From the NCBI GenBank assembly GCA_009869945.1, contig WIXG01000255.1, positions 1 through 64,000 of the forward strand: a DNA stretch of 64,000 nucleotides. The letters run 5' to 3'. The notes under the pieces are model-generated. The model was given only the letters and a program-made list of their open reading frames with translations, was not told where the DNA came from and searched no databases. How positions within the stretch are numbered: position 1 is the first letter of the stretch; each line of letters starts with the position of its first letter. The position numbers and the translations under genes are program-made. Positions 10,441 through 24,392 of the stretch are shown piece by piece. This DNA comes from Mesaphorura yosii. Lineage: Eukaryota; Arthropoda; Collembola; Poduromorpha; Tullbergiidae.

Positions 10441-13400
10441 ATGGCTGCTGACATTCAGAAGGTGTTGAACGATGACATTCTACCAAATGTACTCGGAGCA
10501 GAAGTGGAGTTACCCTGCAGTGCAAGCACAAGGAAGCATCCGAAGCAACGCAATAAGAAAAGTGACCCCGCGTTTAGCTTAGCAGCGTTTTCCGAGTATC
10601 CGACTGCCCTTAGTAGTCAGGGCGCACCAAAGAAGAGAAAAAGCAAAGAACAAAATGTCGGGTTCGTTGAGATTGGAATTGGAACCAGTCTCGGCAGCGC
10701 GAGCTATGTGAAATCTGAAACCAGTTGTAATTCGACCAGTCGACTGGTAATTTGTGAGGAGGGCAGTCATGGTCGAACCGTAACCAGGAAGGTGTCACAG
10801 AACGCAAGTGACAGAATTGACAATGTCTCCACTGAAGAACAAGGAAGTCGCCGACGGCAATCATCGAAGGGCGGGGTGGGGGTGCAGGTTCAACGTAAAA
10901 GTGACGATACTGGAAGTCAGGTCGCTAACGCACCAATCGTTAGGAAAAGGAGAAGGATTAGGAGCCCTGTCGACAAAAATGACCCGGAGTTAGCTGCACT
11001 TGACAATGAAATCGACAAAGTACTTCAGGATAAACAAACGAAGAATAATTTGAGCTCTGCCAACGTCAAAAGTATAATTCATCAGGTGATAACGAATAAA
11101 ATGGTTTCGACAATGATAAAGAGCAAGCTTCGACAAGAGCGTCTGCGAGATCAAGAAAAATTGAGACTTGGGATCGGTTCGATGGAAGAGATTGATGACG
11201 ATGATTACCTACCTTATGAACCTAAATTAACTCGATCAAAAGCGAAAGAATTGTGGAACACTACGACCAGTCAAAGTGTTCCCGGGTCAGACGGCGCAAG
11301 TACTGAAATTTCAAAGGCAGGTGCTGCAAAATGCCTTTGGCCAATCTCGCCTTCTAAGCTGCAGTTGAAAAAGCTGGACAACCGAACAAAAGACCAATCC
11401 GAAGAAGAATCAACGGATAGAGACGAAATAAGTGTGAACTTGTTAATGAAAAAAGACTTGCCACCGGAGCTTGATGATTCCGAGGATGACGAATACTTCC
11501 CATCCAGATTTGATACATCAAATTTCGTAAGTGAAGAAATGAAACGATCATATTTCAACTCAATATGTTTGACGAAGAATTTTGAAGGAGCAATTTGAAT
11601 AGTATTATTTCATTTTCTTGTAGAGCGACGAAGACTGCAGCAGTAGCACAGCTTCAGTTACAAGTGAGGCGGGGTCACCAGCGGCAAGGTGCTCGTATAT
11701 GCGTACACCAACGTCAACTCCAATAAGGCGAACCCGCAGAAAAGATTATGCCGAAATTGAGCAGTTAGCATTGGAAAGTATTCGCGAAACTAAACCGAGT
11801 GATGGGTTGTTCAAAACACCGGAACTCCCAAAAATGAAGTCAAAAAGCCAGCAACATGATGTAAGCTTTCAGCGATACTTATTTCTTAGTAGGTTAAATT
11901 CTAATGCGTAAATTACACTTTATTTACTGCTTCAGCATGCAATTGGTCTGCGAACCAGGTCCAAGCTGCCATTGAATGATACAACGATTGAGCATTTGGA
12001 GGATCAGTTCATTCCGCCTGACATAACGAAGGATATGTACGACTGGCATCAAGGGGCTGAATCTGAAAATGAAGACTACTTGGCATTTCTGAAATCATAC
12101 TGGCGTCCTTCAGAGCTATTAGACAACTCCAAACACGTGGAAGATGAAGAGGAGGCGGATCCTGAATACAATGTAATGGAGGACGAAGACGATGATCGGC
12201 ACGACAGGGAGGAACTTCGCGATGATAGAGCAGTGAAAATTCCTAAAAAAGAGTTGACGGAGTTAGTGGCTGAACTCTTCGATACATATAATGATGTGGA
12301 CTTCGAACAGTTCTTGGGTGTCCCGATCTCACAGGCACCAGTCACTGACAACACAGCATCTAGTCAAGAAAATGAAAGTACAACTGTGGAAAATCCTACA
12401 GTAACTGAGCACGTTCAGAGTGTGCCCCAAGTAGTCCAAGTGGTAGACACAACGGAGGTTGCCCAGATTGCTAGACAAGATGGACCCATGATGGCGATGG
12501 TGAGCATTGTGCCAAAGTTAACCGAAGATCAGAAACAACGGCTGCAACACCAGATCAGGCAGCATGTACAGCTTCTAGCGCAGACATTCGTATTGACAGA
12601 CTCATTTCACAGGTCCTCGTCAGTAGAAGCGAAGAAGTTAATCGTGAGTCCCAACTTCTTTTTTTCTCTAGAAGACAGATAGACAAAGTAAAACTAAACT
12701 TTCGACCCGCTTCTTTCTACAGGAGGATGTCTGGCACAGGTCACAGTTGGTTGATACTTCTTCAACTCTTTTCTCGGTTTGCAACATAAGACCGGCTATG
12801 CATTTTGTTGAGAAATGGCTGATGAATCGGTCCAGGTCGCCAATAAAGTATGCTTAATTCTGCATCACTTTTGTTTATTGAAGTTAAAATTGATACTTTA
12901 TTATTTCGGTTTCATTTTAGGAAGAAAATATTGGAGGAGAGATGTCTCAACGATGTTCATCGAAAAAGCGGTTTCCCTTCATCTGTGATTAAGGCGATTG
13001 TCGAGAGTGAAGCTTTTTGCTACCCGGAGTTATTACCAGAACAGTATATCAGACGAACAGCACTGAAGTCATTTGATTCAAATGCAATGACTACCTCATG
13101 CCCAGAGAAACGAGCAAACGTCACCAGAATGCTCAAAAGCGAAGATGCCATCTTGATTTATGAATTAGAGAAGATTGACCACAGAAGACTGAAAATACAA
13201 GAACAGGCTGGTATAATAGCCCAGAGCCTGCCCTTGACAAAATCAGTTTATCAGATTTACCATCGCCTCAGAAATCTACATAAGTCGAACAATAAAATGT
13301 TTCAGGTATGGCAAGTGTTTGATAGCTTTAATCCAGACTGTCTAGTCATTAGCTGAATCATGATATACTTGTCATCAAGGATTTCATGAAGGAAGGAAAA

Positions 13401-16400
13401 CTGCCAGTACCGAAGCCGGATACATTGGTGTGGGACCCTGAGGAACCACTAGCCCCAATCAATAAGGATCTGAAAAGATTACCCAAAGTTTGGCAAATAA
13501 TGCTGTCCAAGTTGGATCTGATAGTAAGTCCGAGCAGTTTCAATTATACTCTCTCTAGACTACTAATTTGAGTACTAATTTGTCGTCTCTAATATGAATT
13601 TGATCAGCCTCGTGGAACAAATAAAAGGAGTGACGTGGCAGTGGAATGCCGGTCACGTCGCGCGTCCTCCACGGCTAAGAGAAGTCAAACGAATGTGAAG
13701 ATTAATATCTACAACAAAGTCGGAGATTCATCACTTCCTGTTTCATTTGTGTGTCCGGAAAATCAAGAACAACAAAAGAACAAACCAGAAGACGAGGGAT
13801 CACCACAGACTCCAGGATTTAAAAGAAGGCGGAATACGGAGGTCATTCGTAGGAGCCTACCCGTGAAGCCGCGATTTGATCCCAACTTGTTTTCGCTTCC
13901 ACTTCTTCCAAAACCTGAGTTGCCATCAGCAGAAGGATATGAATGCCAAGTCATTACAATCTTTAACACTGACGGGACTCCGGCTCTTCATTGTAGTATA
14001 CCAAAGTATGTATTCGAGCAAAAGCCGGTAGCTGACTTAAAAACAGAGCCTGAGGCACAGGCGCTCAAAGTCAAGTCTCCTTTGCAAATACTTGAAACTG
14101 CGAAGCCAGCTATCACGAAAGAGCCAACCAAAATAAATAGTCCGCCAAAATATGAGTCTAGGCGCTTAAAGGCTGAAGACCTTCGAAACTGCAGGCCAAT
14201 TCGCGAATGGGAAGACGAGGACGAGGAAGAAAATAAGATTACACCTGACACTGAGAAACTTAGTTCAGAAGAAGTCGAGACGGTTGACTTAGTCAGTGAC
14301 GAGGAAAAAGATGTCAGTAGTAAAGCCGAAGATGATGAAAGCATTCTGCCTACGAGTACGAGCCATAGCCCAAGTCCCTCCAGGAGCGAAACCAGTGACA
14401 GTGACAGCGGTGACGAATATATTTTGCCAACAAGGCGTAAAATTTCTTGCAACAGTTGCGCTGGTGGAAACGAAACGGATCATAAAAAAGAACCGGGAGA
14501 AGATCAATCTTCCAATCAACCTGAAAGCAGTTATGGATCAGTGCAATCGATGTCTAGTTTTGTCGGTGCGAATGTAACTGCTCAGAATCTTGGGGACGGG
14601 GACGGAGAGGATGATAAAGACAGAGACAAATCCAAGTTCAATAAAGACCTATCCAGCGATGCGGATGAAAATTCTCAAGAAGAGATAGGGGAAGATGAAG
14701 AAATCGGAATCGGTGAAGCAGATGAAAAGAAAGCTTCTAATGATGCCTTACGAGAAAGAAAATCTCCGCACAGAAAGAGAAAAGTGTCAAAGTCGAGCCC
14801 CCCAAGTACTGCAGCCCATCCCAATAAATCTGCCAAACGGAGTTTCAAGTACAACACAACGCCAATAGAAGAGTTGCTTGAAACACCAGATTCACGAAAT
14901 ATTCAAGAGACCGGTGATAAGGGAGACATGATGCTAGGAAATGCCCGAGATAATCGCTTTGAAGATCTTCAGGTTGCTTTCGTGGAATCTTACATCAGTC
15001 GAGCAAGGCAGCGCATCGAAGTGGACGGAAAAAATCCTGGATTGTTCAATACATTTATACAGCTTTTGACTGAAAGTGCGACTCCTGAGAGGGAAGTACC
15101 ACAAAAAGAATTATTCATCGAAGTAAGTTCAAAATCACAGCCTGCAATAAGAGATGGAATACCTTTAATATGGCCTACAATATGCTCTGCCATGATCTAG
15201 GTTGAAGCCTTGTTAAAGAATTATCCAGATTTGGTGAAAGAATTCACTGGTATTATTGATCCAGACGTCGCATCTGAAATTGGGCGCTACACAGATCATA
15301 TATTGGAGAGGAGCTATTTCAGGTTCCTGGATTTACTTGAGGTACTTTATCGATAACTCGAGTAATCGTTCTGCTTCGCCTCTTGGCTTTGTTTTGAGTT
15401 TACTAATTTCTGCGTTGATTTACAGAGATGGACTGAAAATTGTCCTCAATTAAAGGCCCGTATTCTACAAAAGTGTCGAATGCTTCGTGAGGATCAGAAT
15501 GTGACGAAGGAAAAAGTCGTTGCAGTGATTGACTCTTACCTTGACCAAAACTCAGTCATGATAGAAGCCTTCAAGGCGATGTTTCCAATGTTCTTCTGCC
15601 CGGAGTAAGGACCGTTCTCCTACTTTTATTACCTTTTCAATGACAAGGTTTAGCGTTCGTGTATCGTCTATAGGTTCAACCCTAGCGACTTCGAAGAAAT
15701 CGAACTGGACGTGGAAGAAAAACCATCTATAGCTGTACCCAAGAGCAGCAGCGATATCACTTCGCCGGACCATGAAGCTATGATGAGCAGTAGCAGTGAC
15801 ATTGATGCTGAATTTATCAAGTTGCCAGAGGAAGCCAATCCAGTGGCTTCTAGCACATGCCCCTGCTCTTGCCACGAAAATTCAACTAATCTCCAATTTA
15901 GAAACCGAGTGAAACACTGCAACAAATGTCGCATTAAGGTATTCCCTACCTTGCTCATACCCATGAGCTTGTTCCAAAATTATATTCATTGTTTTCTGGA
16001 ATATAGTTCCAGGATGGAAAGATCTACGCAATTTCTGGACGAACTATGAAGCCTGTGGACGTTCATCATACCATTCCTGCGATTGCACAAGACATCGTTG
16101 GGAAGAAGGTTTGCCCCGACTGTCACAAAGATTTGCCCAGGTCTCGGTCGTCAAACACCTCGAGAACAAAGCCCATGAAACCAGGCTCTTGTCCTGCTCC
16201 TGCCTCGGCTAACACGTGTACCTGCACCGCCTCACTCACTCCAGATTCAGGCACCCTGTCTGACAGCACTGTGAAGCCGACTTGTTCAACGACAACGTCA
16301 AGACCGTCTCCTATAAGTCATTTCGCAAGCACGTCAGCATCGGCAATGCAGTCCGATGGACCAACTGCTCCAATTCAACCCACTCTCCCTTCGACCACCA

Positions 16401-16665
16401 CCACGCAAGCTCCGTCGAACTGCTGGACCATTGAGGAAGATCGGCTGATTTTAACGACGTGGAGTTCAGAAGAATGGCCAGCCGCTGCAACAAAATTGGG
16501 AATGCTCATTCCAAATAGGTCGTACACAGAAGTAAGTTATTTCTAATTCAGAATTGCGAACTTAATCCTGAAGAGGCTGGAAAACTGATTTATTTTTCTT
16601 AATTCCAGATAAATGAAAGATTTACATATCTACAGAAACTTGCTGAAAGTTTTAGAAAAACTTAA
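10441..16665 (+). CDS. GON4L: GON-4-like / Muscle wasted chromatin regulator
   Basis: Twelve exons (10441-11526, 11624-11860, 11936-12643, 12723-12847, 12921-13305, 13380-13523, 13608-15122, 15201-15341, 15426-15604, 15674-15938, 16013-16531, 16609-16665) give 1786 residues in one frame. Family landmarks in order are DYLPYEPKLTRSKAKEL (about residue 260), GLRTRSKLPLND (about 445), ADPEYNVMEDEDD (about 517) and a Gln-rich helix EDQKQRLQHQIRQHVQLLAQ near 640. After a long disordered, highly charged stretch comes a PAH-like region (about 1346-1507, starting FEDLQVAFVESYISRA). A Cys cluster (CPCSCHE, HCNKC, VCPDCHKDL; about 1545-1640) follows, then a C-terminal SANT/Myb-like domain (NCWTIEEDRLILTTW, about 1731). 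GON4L-family proteins are nuclear co-repressors; in flies Mute is linked to histone locus bodies. Function here is by homology. Its 3' end faces SA/STAG at under 200 bases. Confidence 0.88.
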
Positions 16666-16860
16666 CTGAACTAGTAAGTATTATATGTTCTATTTTTAAG
16701 CTATTTTTGAAATGCATTGTACAAGTACAAGTTAGGAGTTCAGAGTTTAGAATTGGCCCCTCCGCAGAGGAGAAAACCTGTTAACATGTGAAAACACATA
16801 GTATTAAACTTTGATACAGTGTCTACAGCTATTCTGACGTAATCAGAACAAGTTTTCACT

Positions 16861-19800
16861 TCAATCCATGTCCATCGGAACATCATCGTCGCCTTCGTCT
16901 TCCTGCATGTGACCATCCTCGCCGTCTTCGTCTTCTGCCGCCACCTGACGTTTCCGCGTATACGCCTTCTTTGATGTTTGTGGGACTTGATCAGTTTCTC
17001 CATGCATAAGACTGTTGCGATACGAAATCATAGGTTGCCATTGAGCTCCTTGGCTGGAAGGTGTGGCAGATCCAACATGGGCGTCCAAATATTTGAGAAC
17101 AACACGTTTATCTTGCTTTAACAACTTGTTCGTGAATTCACTCAGGATTTCCAGGAAAGGAAGATTTGGGGGTGGTCCCGTAGGATCGTCTGATGGAAAA
17201 AGAAAGTGGATTTTAATGTGCTGGATTACACTGCACGGGTTGTCATTTTAGATTATCATGTACAACTTACATGGATTTTCCAATGGATTCACAGAAAACA
17301 AAATTCCTTCTCGATGAAGTGCTGTAATAGCATCACGATTCTTGATGGAATCGAGACCAAAAGAAAGGGCAAATCTCTTGGCCAGGTCCTTCAATGCAAC
17401 AAAGTCTTCGTGAGAGCGGTCCACCATCAAGTTGTGCTTTGGCAGGTCATTGAAAAGTATCGTCAAACTTGTCTTCATTGTTAGTGCGCAGTTGACCTTG
17501 TTAATTTCACGAGCTTTGCCAAGTGTGGCTTTGATGATGTCGCCGTAGTCATTATAGTACTTCACGTAATATTTGAAAACGTCGGCCGCTGCTCGAGTGG
17601 GTAGAACGTTGTACACAATCAGCTTGCAAAATTGTGCCAGGTAATTTCTTCGTTTGTGCAACAGTTCGATCTTCGCGTGTTCATCCAACTCTTCGTCACG
17701 ATCTTCGCAGAAGACGTTCGATTTCATGAAAGAATGGAGAAGTTGCTGCAATTCTGTGTCTGGATTGTACACCAAAGTTTCCATCCAGCGCTGGGCGCCC
17801 AGTTGATAACAGAAAACGATGAGTCCATCGCAAATGGAGGTGTATGCCTCTTCACGGAAAGATTGAACAGTCGACTGATTCACTAAATAACGCATCGACG
17901 TCATGTAGTCATTTAACTTCCGATGTAGCTTCGGCACGTCGTCTCCTCCAGTAACACCACTTTCACCCTTCTCTTGAATTGCTCTCAAGTCCCACAAAAG
18001 TGTGAAGTAGCAAGCTGCAATGCACGACTTCACAGCGTCTTCAGGATACATTTGAGTACCCGCTTCAGTTGTGGCTTTAATGATGCCATACAAACTGTTC
18101 CAGACTTTCCACTTGTCGAAGGAATGACAGCCTGATAAAACTGAGACTTTTCTCAGGCCCATGTTTAGGTTGTAAATATCATCGTCATCAGGCTCGCCCT
18201 AATCAGGTAATAAAGGAGCCATTAATCGCAAAGTCATTACATCAAGTGGCAATGAAAGTAGATATCCAACTTACTCCATCCTGCAAAATTGTGAGGTATT
18301 CATTGATCGCTATATGCGCCTTTGACCAAACAGATTCCAAGACGCTGTTGAGAGCCACTTCAGTGCGACTTGATTTCCTTGTGTCGTCACAACAGATGAC
18401 TTCTAAAGTTTTCGATGCAACCTCCAAAACTTCCGTGTCCGTGTGCTGATCGATGATATCTCTTATGTGGTCCAGAAGTGCAACAAGACTTCTCTCTTGT
18501 CTCGACGTGGTGTAGATTTCCAGATCAAAAAATTGAGGAAGGGCCAACAAATTAGAAACTTTGTCTGTGTCAGCTTTGAACTTCGTGAGCAGCGCAGGTA
18601 GAGTTGGTATGAAATGCTCGGTCAACCGATTTTTGTCATCGCTAACTTGTTTCAATTCCTTCGCAGACAAAATCTTGCGAGTGGGTCCGCGACCAATTGG
18701 TGGTTCGCCAGTTGCGCACTGTCGAACAGCACAAACCATGATTTCAATGAGTGAAGTTTCTTGTTTATCATCAAGTGCTTCTTCCAACGGGCCCGGCTCT
18801 TCCAGCAGTAGATCTGTCATACATTCCCAATCTTTCATCATGGGGTTTGATTCAATAAGCGAGTCAACCAAATAGGCTCCATGCTCGTGTAATTCCGACT
18901 CGATGAAGAACTGAACCAAATCCCGAATCAGCGGAGTGTTGGGCTGTCGTTGTTTGCCTCTGGCAGTTCTGACATTCTCCACAGCGCTTTCATCAACCAC
19001 AAAAAGACGTTCATTTAAAAATTCACCAGCTGCCTGAGCCACGGCACGATGTGAGGAATAAACCAGCTCGTATACCAATTCGCAATCTTTATCTGTTAAA
19101 ATCTCACGGTGGTACCTGAGAAGAAAACGAGGGCAAATTACAAGTTACACTTTTGCCACAAGGGTTACAAGACCAAGAGTAAAGATAAACCAAGCGCTCT
19201 TACTTGTGAATTGAAATGATCAATTTGACAGCCTGTACAGCCACGTCGTATTCTTTGTCCAGGGTCATCGCCACAATTCGGTCCTTGAACTTGCTCGTAA
19301 ACAATTCCAGCTTTCCTTTTAGCTCCTCAGAAGCATACAGAGGCTGCAACGCTTGAAGGCCTGGAATTGAAAATAGTGTTTGCACAGAATAATAGTGCCC
19401 AGTCCTTCCTTCAAGACTACTGTTCTTATACTTAAATTGGCTTACATTTCAATCGCACCTCCCCAACTTTGTCGTGCAGTGTCCAGCCAATGTACTTCAG
19501 ATAAGAATCGTCCAAGAAGTTGTTGTGAAATTTTTTCATCCAAATGCCGATTTCAGACATACAAATTCCTCTGATTTCTGGTAATGTGTCTCGGTAGCGA
19601 TGAACAAATACTGACTTAAACATGTATGTCAGGACATTCTTGATTTCTTCCATGTTTTCTTCGAGTTCTTGTCTCTTTGCCATTAGTGCTTCCAATCGAT
19701 CAGTTGCACGTTTGCCAGTAACTTTCTGCCTTTCAGATTCGTATTGGCGTTGAGTGCTGTCCAGATTAATTGACACCGTGAGTGCAACGTCAACCAGTGC

Positions 19801-20917
19801 CGTCATCAATTTCATTGCAGCCAAGCTTGCAGTGTGACGAAATGCCCTAACTTGTGAATCTGACAAACCGGTTAACAGTGAAATGATGTTGTCCATAAGA
19901 TATTGGTCGTAAATTATCGAGTACTGGCACTGCTTGACTAATGTTTGGATGAAGTCGCAGAAATTAGTTCGGAATTTCTTCCATTGCTGACCACTCATTA
20001 CCAGAGGGTACTCTCCCGTCTCTTCATCAAATTCCTCCGTCATTTTCCTGATGATTGCAGCATGTTCCATGGATGACTGCATCTGTGGGGTGATTTTACC
20101 ACGACAACCAGCTGCACTTATAAAAAACTGCATGAGTCGCAGAAGTGTTGCATCCCGATTTGTTTTGTAGTCATCTATCCAGTCATCGACTAACTGCTGA
20201 AGAGAAACTTTGCCTTGCAGAATTCCGTTGTATAAATCATTCTCATCGTCACCCATGTCTGTAAGATTTTCATGTGATGGAGCTCGTCTGGGAGTGGCTC
20301 CAGCACGTCCTCCGCGGCGGCGAGTTGGTGTAGGCTCTTCTGGTGAGGGAGGAGCTTGATTTCCACGTTTTGTTCCTGCGAGTCAATGACGACACGTTAA
20401 TCATTTTTCTCCCTGCAATAGGACGAGTTAATTAAACTAGTGGGAAACTCTTACTACCTCGTCCACCGCGCGCGGGAGTTTCTCCACCAGTTGATGTTCC
20501 TGCGGTTGCCACGCTTCGTCTTCCACCTCGTCGCTTAGGCTGTTCTGGTGTGTGTAAGTTTGCCGAAGTTCCGGCGAAGCTATCTAACTCACTACTGAGA
20601 TCAGGAGGTGAGTTGTATGACATTTGATTCAGGTGCGAATCGAAGGCTCCTCCACTGTTTTCATATTCTGCGAACATGTCAGCTGATCCTGCCCCACTGT
20701 GTAACAAGAAGAATTAACACTAACATCAAGCACGATCGTACAATCAATTGGATTCATGCTTTGGGAGACCGCAAGTCTAACTCTGACTGCAACGACTGCA
20801 AGAAAATAATATCTGATTCACTTACTCTTGGGCGAAAAGGTCTGGCTGGTGCTGGTACTCCGGAGGAGGTGGTTCGTCCATCCGGATGCGTTTTCCTCCA
20901 CTTCTACGTAACATCAT
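16861..20917 (-). CDS. STAG: Cohesin subunit SA (stromal antigen)
   Basis: Seven exons on the minus strand: 20917-20826, 20696-20455, 20375-19446, 19360-19204, 19115-18275, 18198-17271, 17189-16861. They give 1172 residues, in the range of fly SA and human STAG1/2. The protein binds the RAD21 kleisin and completes the cohesin ring that holds sister chromatids and shapes chromatin loops. The N-terminus is disordered with RGGRR and [10 protein letters not shown] basic patches. The STAG domain begins around [20 protein letters not shown] (about residue 157). The conserved stromalin segment includes [20 protein letters not shown] and [20 protein letters not shown] (about 380-420). The rest is HEAT-like helices, ending in an acidic tail rich in Asp/Glu. 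Exon 2 ends at a tandem donor GGTAGTAAG, so a one-codon alternative is possible; I used the downstream site because GTAAGA fits consensus better. A second ATG follows the first directly. Confidence 0.93.
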
Positions 20918-22022
20918 TTCGCTGAGCCACTACAAGGTGCAACTGCAAACAGAAATTATGACTATTATTATGTCACCCAATGGAGCTCGAATGTCAACAC
21001 TTAGTGATTGCAGTCATTGGGTCAGCTACTTGCCTCACATCTGTTTCCGACAAAGAAAAATTCCGACCAACTGTGAGTTGTCTTGTCTGGCCTCTTTGGC
21101 TTAGCTTGTCCCTGATACCCGGTCTGCTCTGTTGATTGATACTTGCACAACTCACAACAAAATTTCTTGTCGAAGAAAGTATAGTTAGAATAACTGCTGA
21201 TTTAATATTAAAGCCCCAATAAACAGAACTTAGATAATAACACAATTTAACAAAATTAGTCCCAGCCGCTTCAGTTTGGAAGATAAAAATATGCGCGTAC
21301 AGTGCACAAGAGGAGCTCAGTTGAGATTTGATGCCAAAGAGAAGCCAAAAACGTATAGCATTTATTTATGAAAGCCGAAGCGGGATGTCAAAGAACTAGC
21401 GTAGAACGAAACTTTGAAGAGCTCGCCCTCTCTCCAACGCCGGTTACACTCGGACCAGATTCCTCTCTTACAGAAGTATTGGGCCTGGGTGTAGTCTATG
21501 GGAATTCGTAAGCTAAAAGCTACTCGAATGTTTACGTTTTTATTGCAGTAGAAGAGCCTGAATAATTCTTGGGAAATGGTACGGCTCGCAAGAGAGGCTT
21601 CGGTTTTGATCGATCGAATTATTGATTCATTTCGTATATTACTAAACTACGAACGAAAGTAAGAGTAATTTGTACGTTTGCTTGTTCTTGTTTATTCAAT
21701 GAATCTAATTGCAGTACAGACCCAGATACAATCGATTTAATAGATCTGCAATACCAAATGCGGAACCTGCAGAACTGTCAATAAGGTAAGCGCGTGTGGG
21801 GTAGACCGTGCTGAATGGTGACAATTTGGGCGTGGGTATCGTTTAAGATACGTTAAAAACATTTTGTGGCTCAGGGTTTGATTGTATGCAAAATTTTGCC
21901 TTGCAATTGGAGATAAAAAGCCTCGGGTTATTTACCACTAGTAATTAATCCAATTCATTTACTTGTTTAGAATTTTGATCGTCTTGCGGAGTGGGCTGGG
22001 CTGAGGCCTTTTCTGATAAAAA
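20918..22022. promoter_or_regulatory. Divergent region STAG(-)/FLOT1(+) with likely FLOT1 leader exons
   Basis: Head-to-head gene spacing of 1.1 kb. On the plus strand, paired splice signals (donor GTAAGAG at 21659 with acceptor TTGCAG ending 21714; donor GTAAGC at 21785 with acceptor TTGTTTAG ending 21970) suggest a FLOT1 5' UTR in three pieces, the last running into the coding start. This is inference from signals only. The left part belongs to the STAG promoter and leader. No gene-like frame is present. Confidence 0.45.
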
Positions 22023-24392
22023 ATGGCATGGGGATTTGTTACCTGTGGTCCTAATCAGGCCTTGGTGGTTTCAGGTGAGTATTTGAGACTCTAAAATGAT
22101 CATAAACGCAAAATACGAAAAACGGATCAGTTTCTAATGAATACTTTTTTTGTAAACTTTAATTAGGATGCTTCCACTCGAAACCACTCCTCATTCCTGG
22201 AGGAAGGACGTTTGTGTGGCCTTTTATTCAGCAAGTTCAAGAGTGAGCTTGGAAATTATACTGCTTGGGCATTGAACTTTTATGGCTCTAACCGTTCATG
22301 TCTTCTGTGTCAGGCTTCCCCTGAAGACCATGACGCTCCAGGTCGAGTCCGCTAAAGTATACACGAGTCAAGGCGTCCCGGTGACCGTAACTGGAATTGC
22401 ACAAGTCAAAATTCAAGGCCAGAATGAGGAGATGTTGCTGATTGCCTGTGAACAATTTCTTGGCAAGGCTACAATTCGGGAAATCGAGAAAGTTGCCCTT
22501 GAGACTTTGGAGGGTCATCAAAGAGCAATCATGGGATCCATGACTGTCGAGGTAAATGCTTTTACTATCTTTACCGATGTCAATTAAGAGATATTGGGGC
22601 AAATTTACTACTGGAAAATTGTGTGGTGCGCAGGAAATTTACAAGGACCGAAAGAAGTTCTCTAAGAACGTCTACGAGGTTGCCAGTGCTGATTTAATGA
22701 ACATGGGAATAACTGTAATTTCCTATACGATTAGGGACGTTCGAGATGATCAGGTAAACTGTTTTCGATTGTTCTGGAATGCTGCTGCTTGCAGCTTGCA
22801 CTTTTGAATGAAAGGATTACTTTAATCTTAGCCGTCCTAAGTAATCGTTGAAAATAATTGTTTGTCTTTGTTCTTTCATGATTAACATTTTGCGTACTGA
22901 AGGACGGTTATTCAAAAGCAAGTACTAACATTGAAAATCTTGTATTGTTGGTTTCACCTTGGTTGAATTTAATTGCTTCAAGTTAATTTAGTTAATCATT
23001 GTGATGCTTATCTCGAATCTGTGTTGATGCCGTACGCATTTTGTAAAATTTGTTGTATGCACAATTAAAATGGCGGCTGCTGCTTATTATGCTGGGGCTG
23101 ATCATTGTCTCCTTGCCACGCGAAAAAGCACGAATGTCCCTGTCCTATTGTAATCTATTGTAAGCTGAAAACTTACAATATTCCGCTGTACTATTTCTAG
23201 GGGTATTTGCAAGCTCTTGGCATGGCCAGAACAGCCGAAGTAAAACGAGATGCCAGAATTGGCGAAGCCGAAGCAAAGCGTGACGCCCAAATTAAGGAAG
23301 CAATTGCAGAAGAGGAAAGAATGGCCGCAAAATATATAAATGACACCGAAATCGCAAAAGCTAAGCGAGACTTCGAGCTGAAGAAAGCTGCCTATGATTT
23401 GGAAGTCAACACTAAGGTAATTTGGCGTGTTTTCTTCTTTCGTGATTGTTGTGTGCTCCTTTGATAACTCATTTTTGTCATTATTCACAACAGAAAGCCG
23501 AGGCGGACATGGCATACGGTAAGCATTTTTTCATTTACTTCGACTTTGATCTTTCCCTTAAACAATTGAGGGTAATGAAGTCTTTTCCTAAAATGTAAAA
23601 TTACAGCACTTCAAGTTGCAAAAACGCAACAACGTATTCGTGAAGAGCAGATGCAAATTAAAGTTGTTGAGAGACAACAAGACATTGCCGTCCAAGAGCA
23701 AGAAATTCAGCGACGTCAAAAAGAATTGGACGCTACAGTTCGCAGACCAGCAGAGGCAGAAAAATTCCGGTAATTCATGTTATCTGTCAAATTTGACTGG
23801 TCTGACCTTACTTGTTTCTTGCAGCCTGGAAAAAATTGCTGAAGCCAACCGTAACCGTGTCATTTTGGAAGCAGAGGCCGAAGCAGAGGCATTGAAAATC
23901 AAGGGCGAAGCAGAAGGTATGGCTACTGCTTATGACTTGGACTTGTGTGACTTATTACTATTTTCGGACAGTGTGCTTTAAGAAAATTAATTTGCGCACT
24001 TTTTGTGACTTGCAGCCTTCGCCCTATCTGCCAAAGGCAAAGCCGAAGCTGAACAGTTGGCCATGAAGGCGGACGCGTACAAATATTACAAGGACGCCGC
24101 CATTGTGGAGATGCTACTTGATGTTCTACCAAAGGTATATTTGAGCTTGAGAGTAGAGTAGATTTGACGCAGGGAGATCATTACTTTCAATTTCTCTCCT
24201 TTGCAGGTTGCTGCGGAAGTCGCAGCCCCATTAAGCCAGACCAAATCTTTGAAAATGGTCAGCACTGGCGGTGAAATTGGTGCTGCAAGATTAACCACTG
24301 AAGTTTTGGAGACAGTGCTCCGAATGCCTCAGCTGATTTCGACGGTGACTGGTGTTGACATTACGAAGGCTGTCTCAAAGTCTGCGGCCTAA
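22023..24392 (+). CDS. FLOT1: Flotillin-1
   Basis: Ten exons (22023-22074, 22167-22242, 22314-22551, 22634-22753, 23201-23416, 23494-23518, 23607-23769, 23825-23916, 24016-24134, 24207-24392) join to 428 residues, one more than human flotillin-1. It scaffolds lipid-raft microdomains on the inner face of the plasma membrane and endosomes. The SPFH/PHB domain (about 1-180) shows [32 protein letters not shown] and [19 protein letters not shown]. The coiled-coil flotillin domain follows, with many Ala-Glu repeats such as [19 protein letters not shown] and [19 protein letters not shown]. Exon 6 is only 25 bases. Intron 4 (22754-23200) is the one long intron at about 450 bases. The C-terminal LTGV-type segment is VTGVDITKA. 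Very confident from near end-to-end similarity. Confidence 0.96.

Noticed and set aside
13763..14857. Several Ser-rich minus-strand frames opposite GON4L exon 7
   Set aside because: They are shadows of a charged plus-strand coding exon with skewed codon use.
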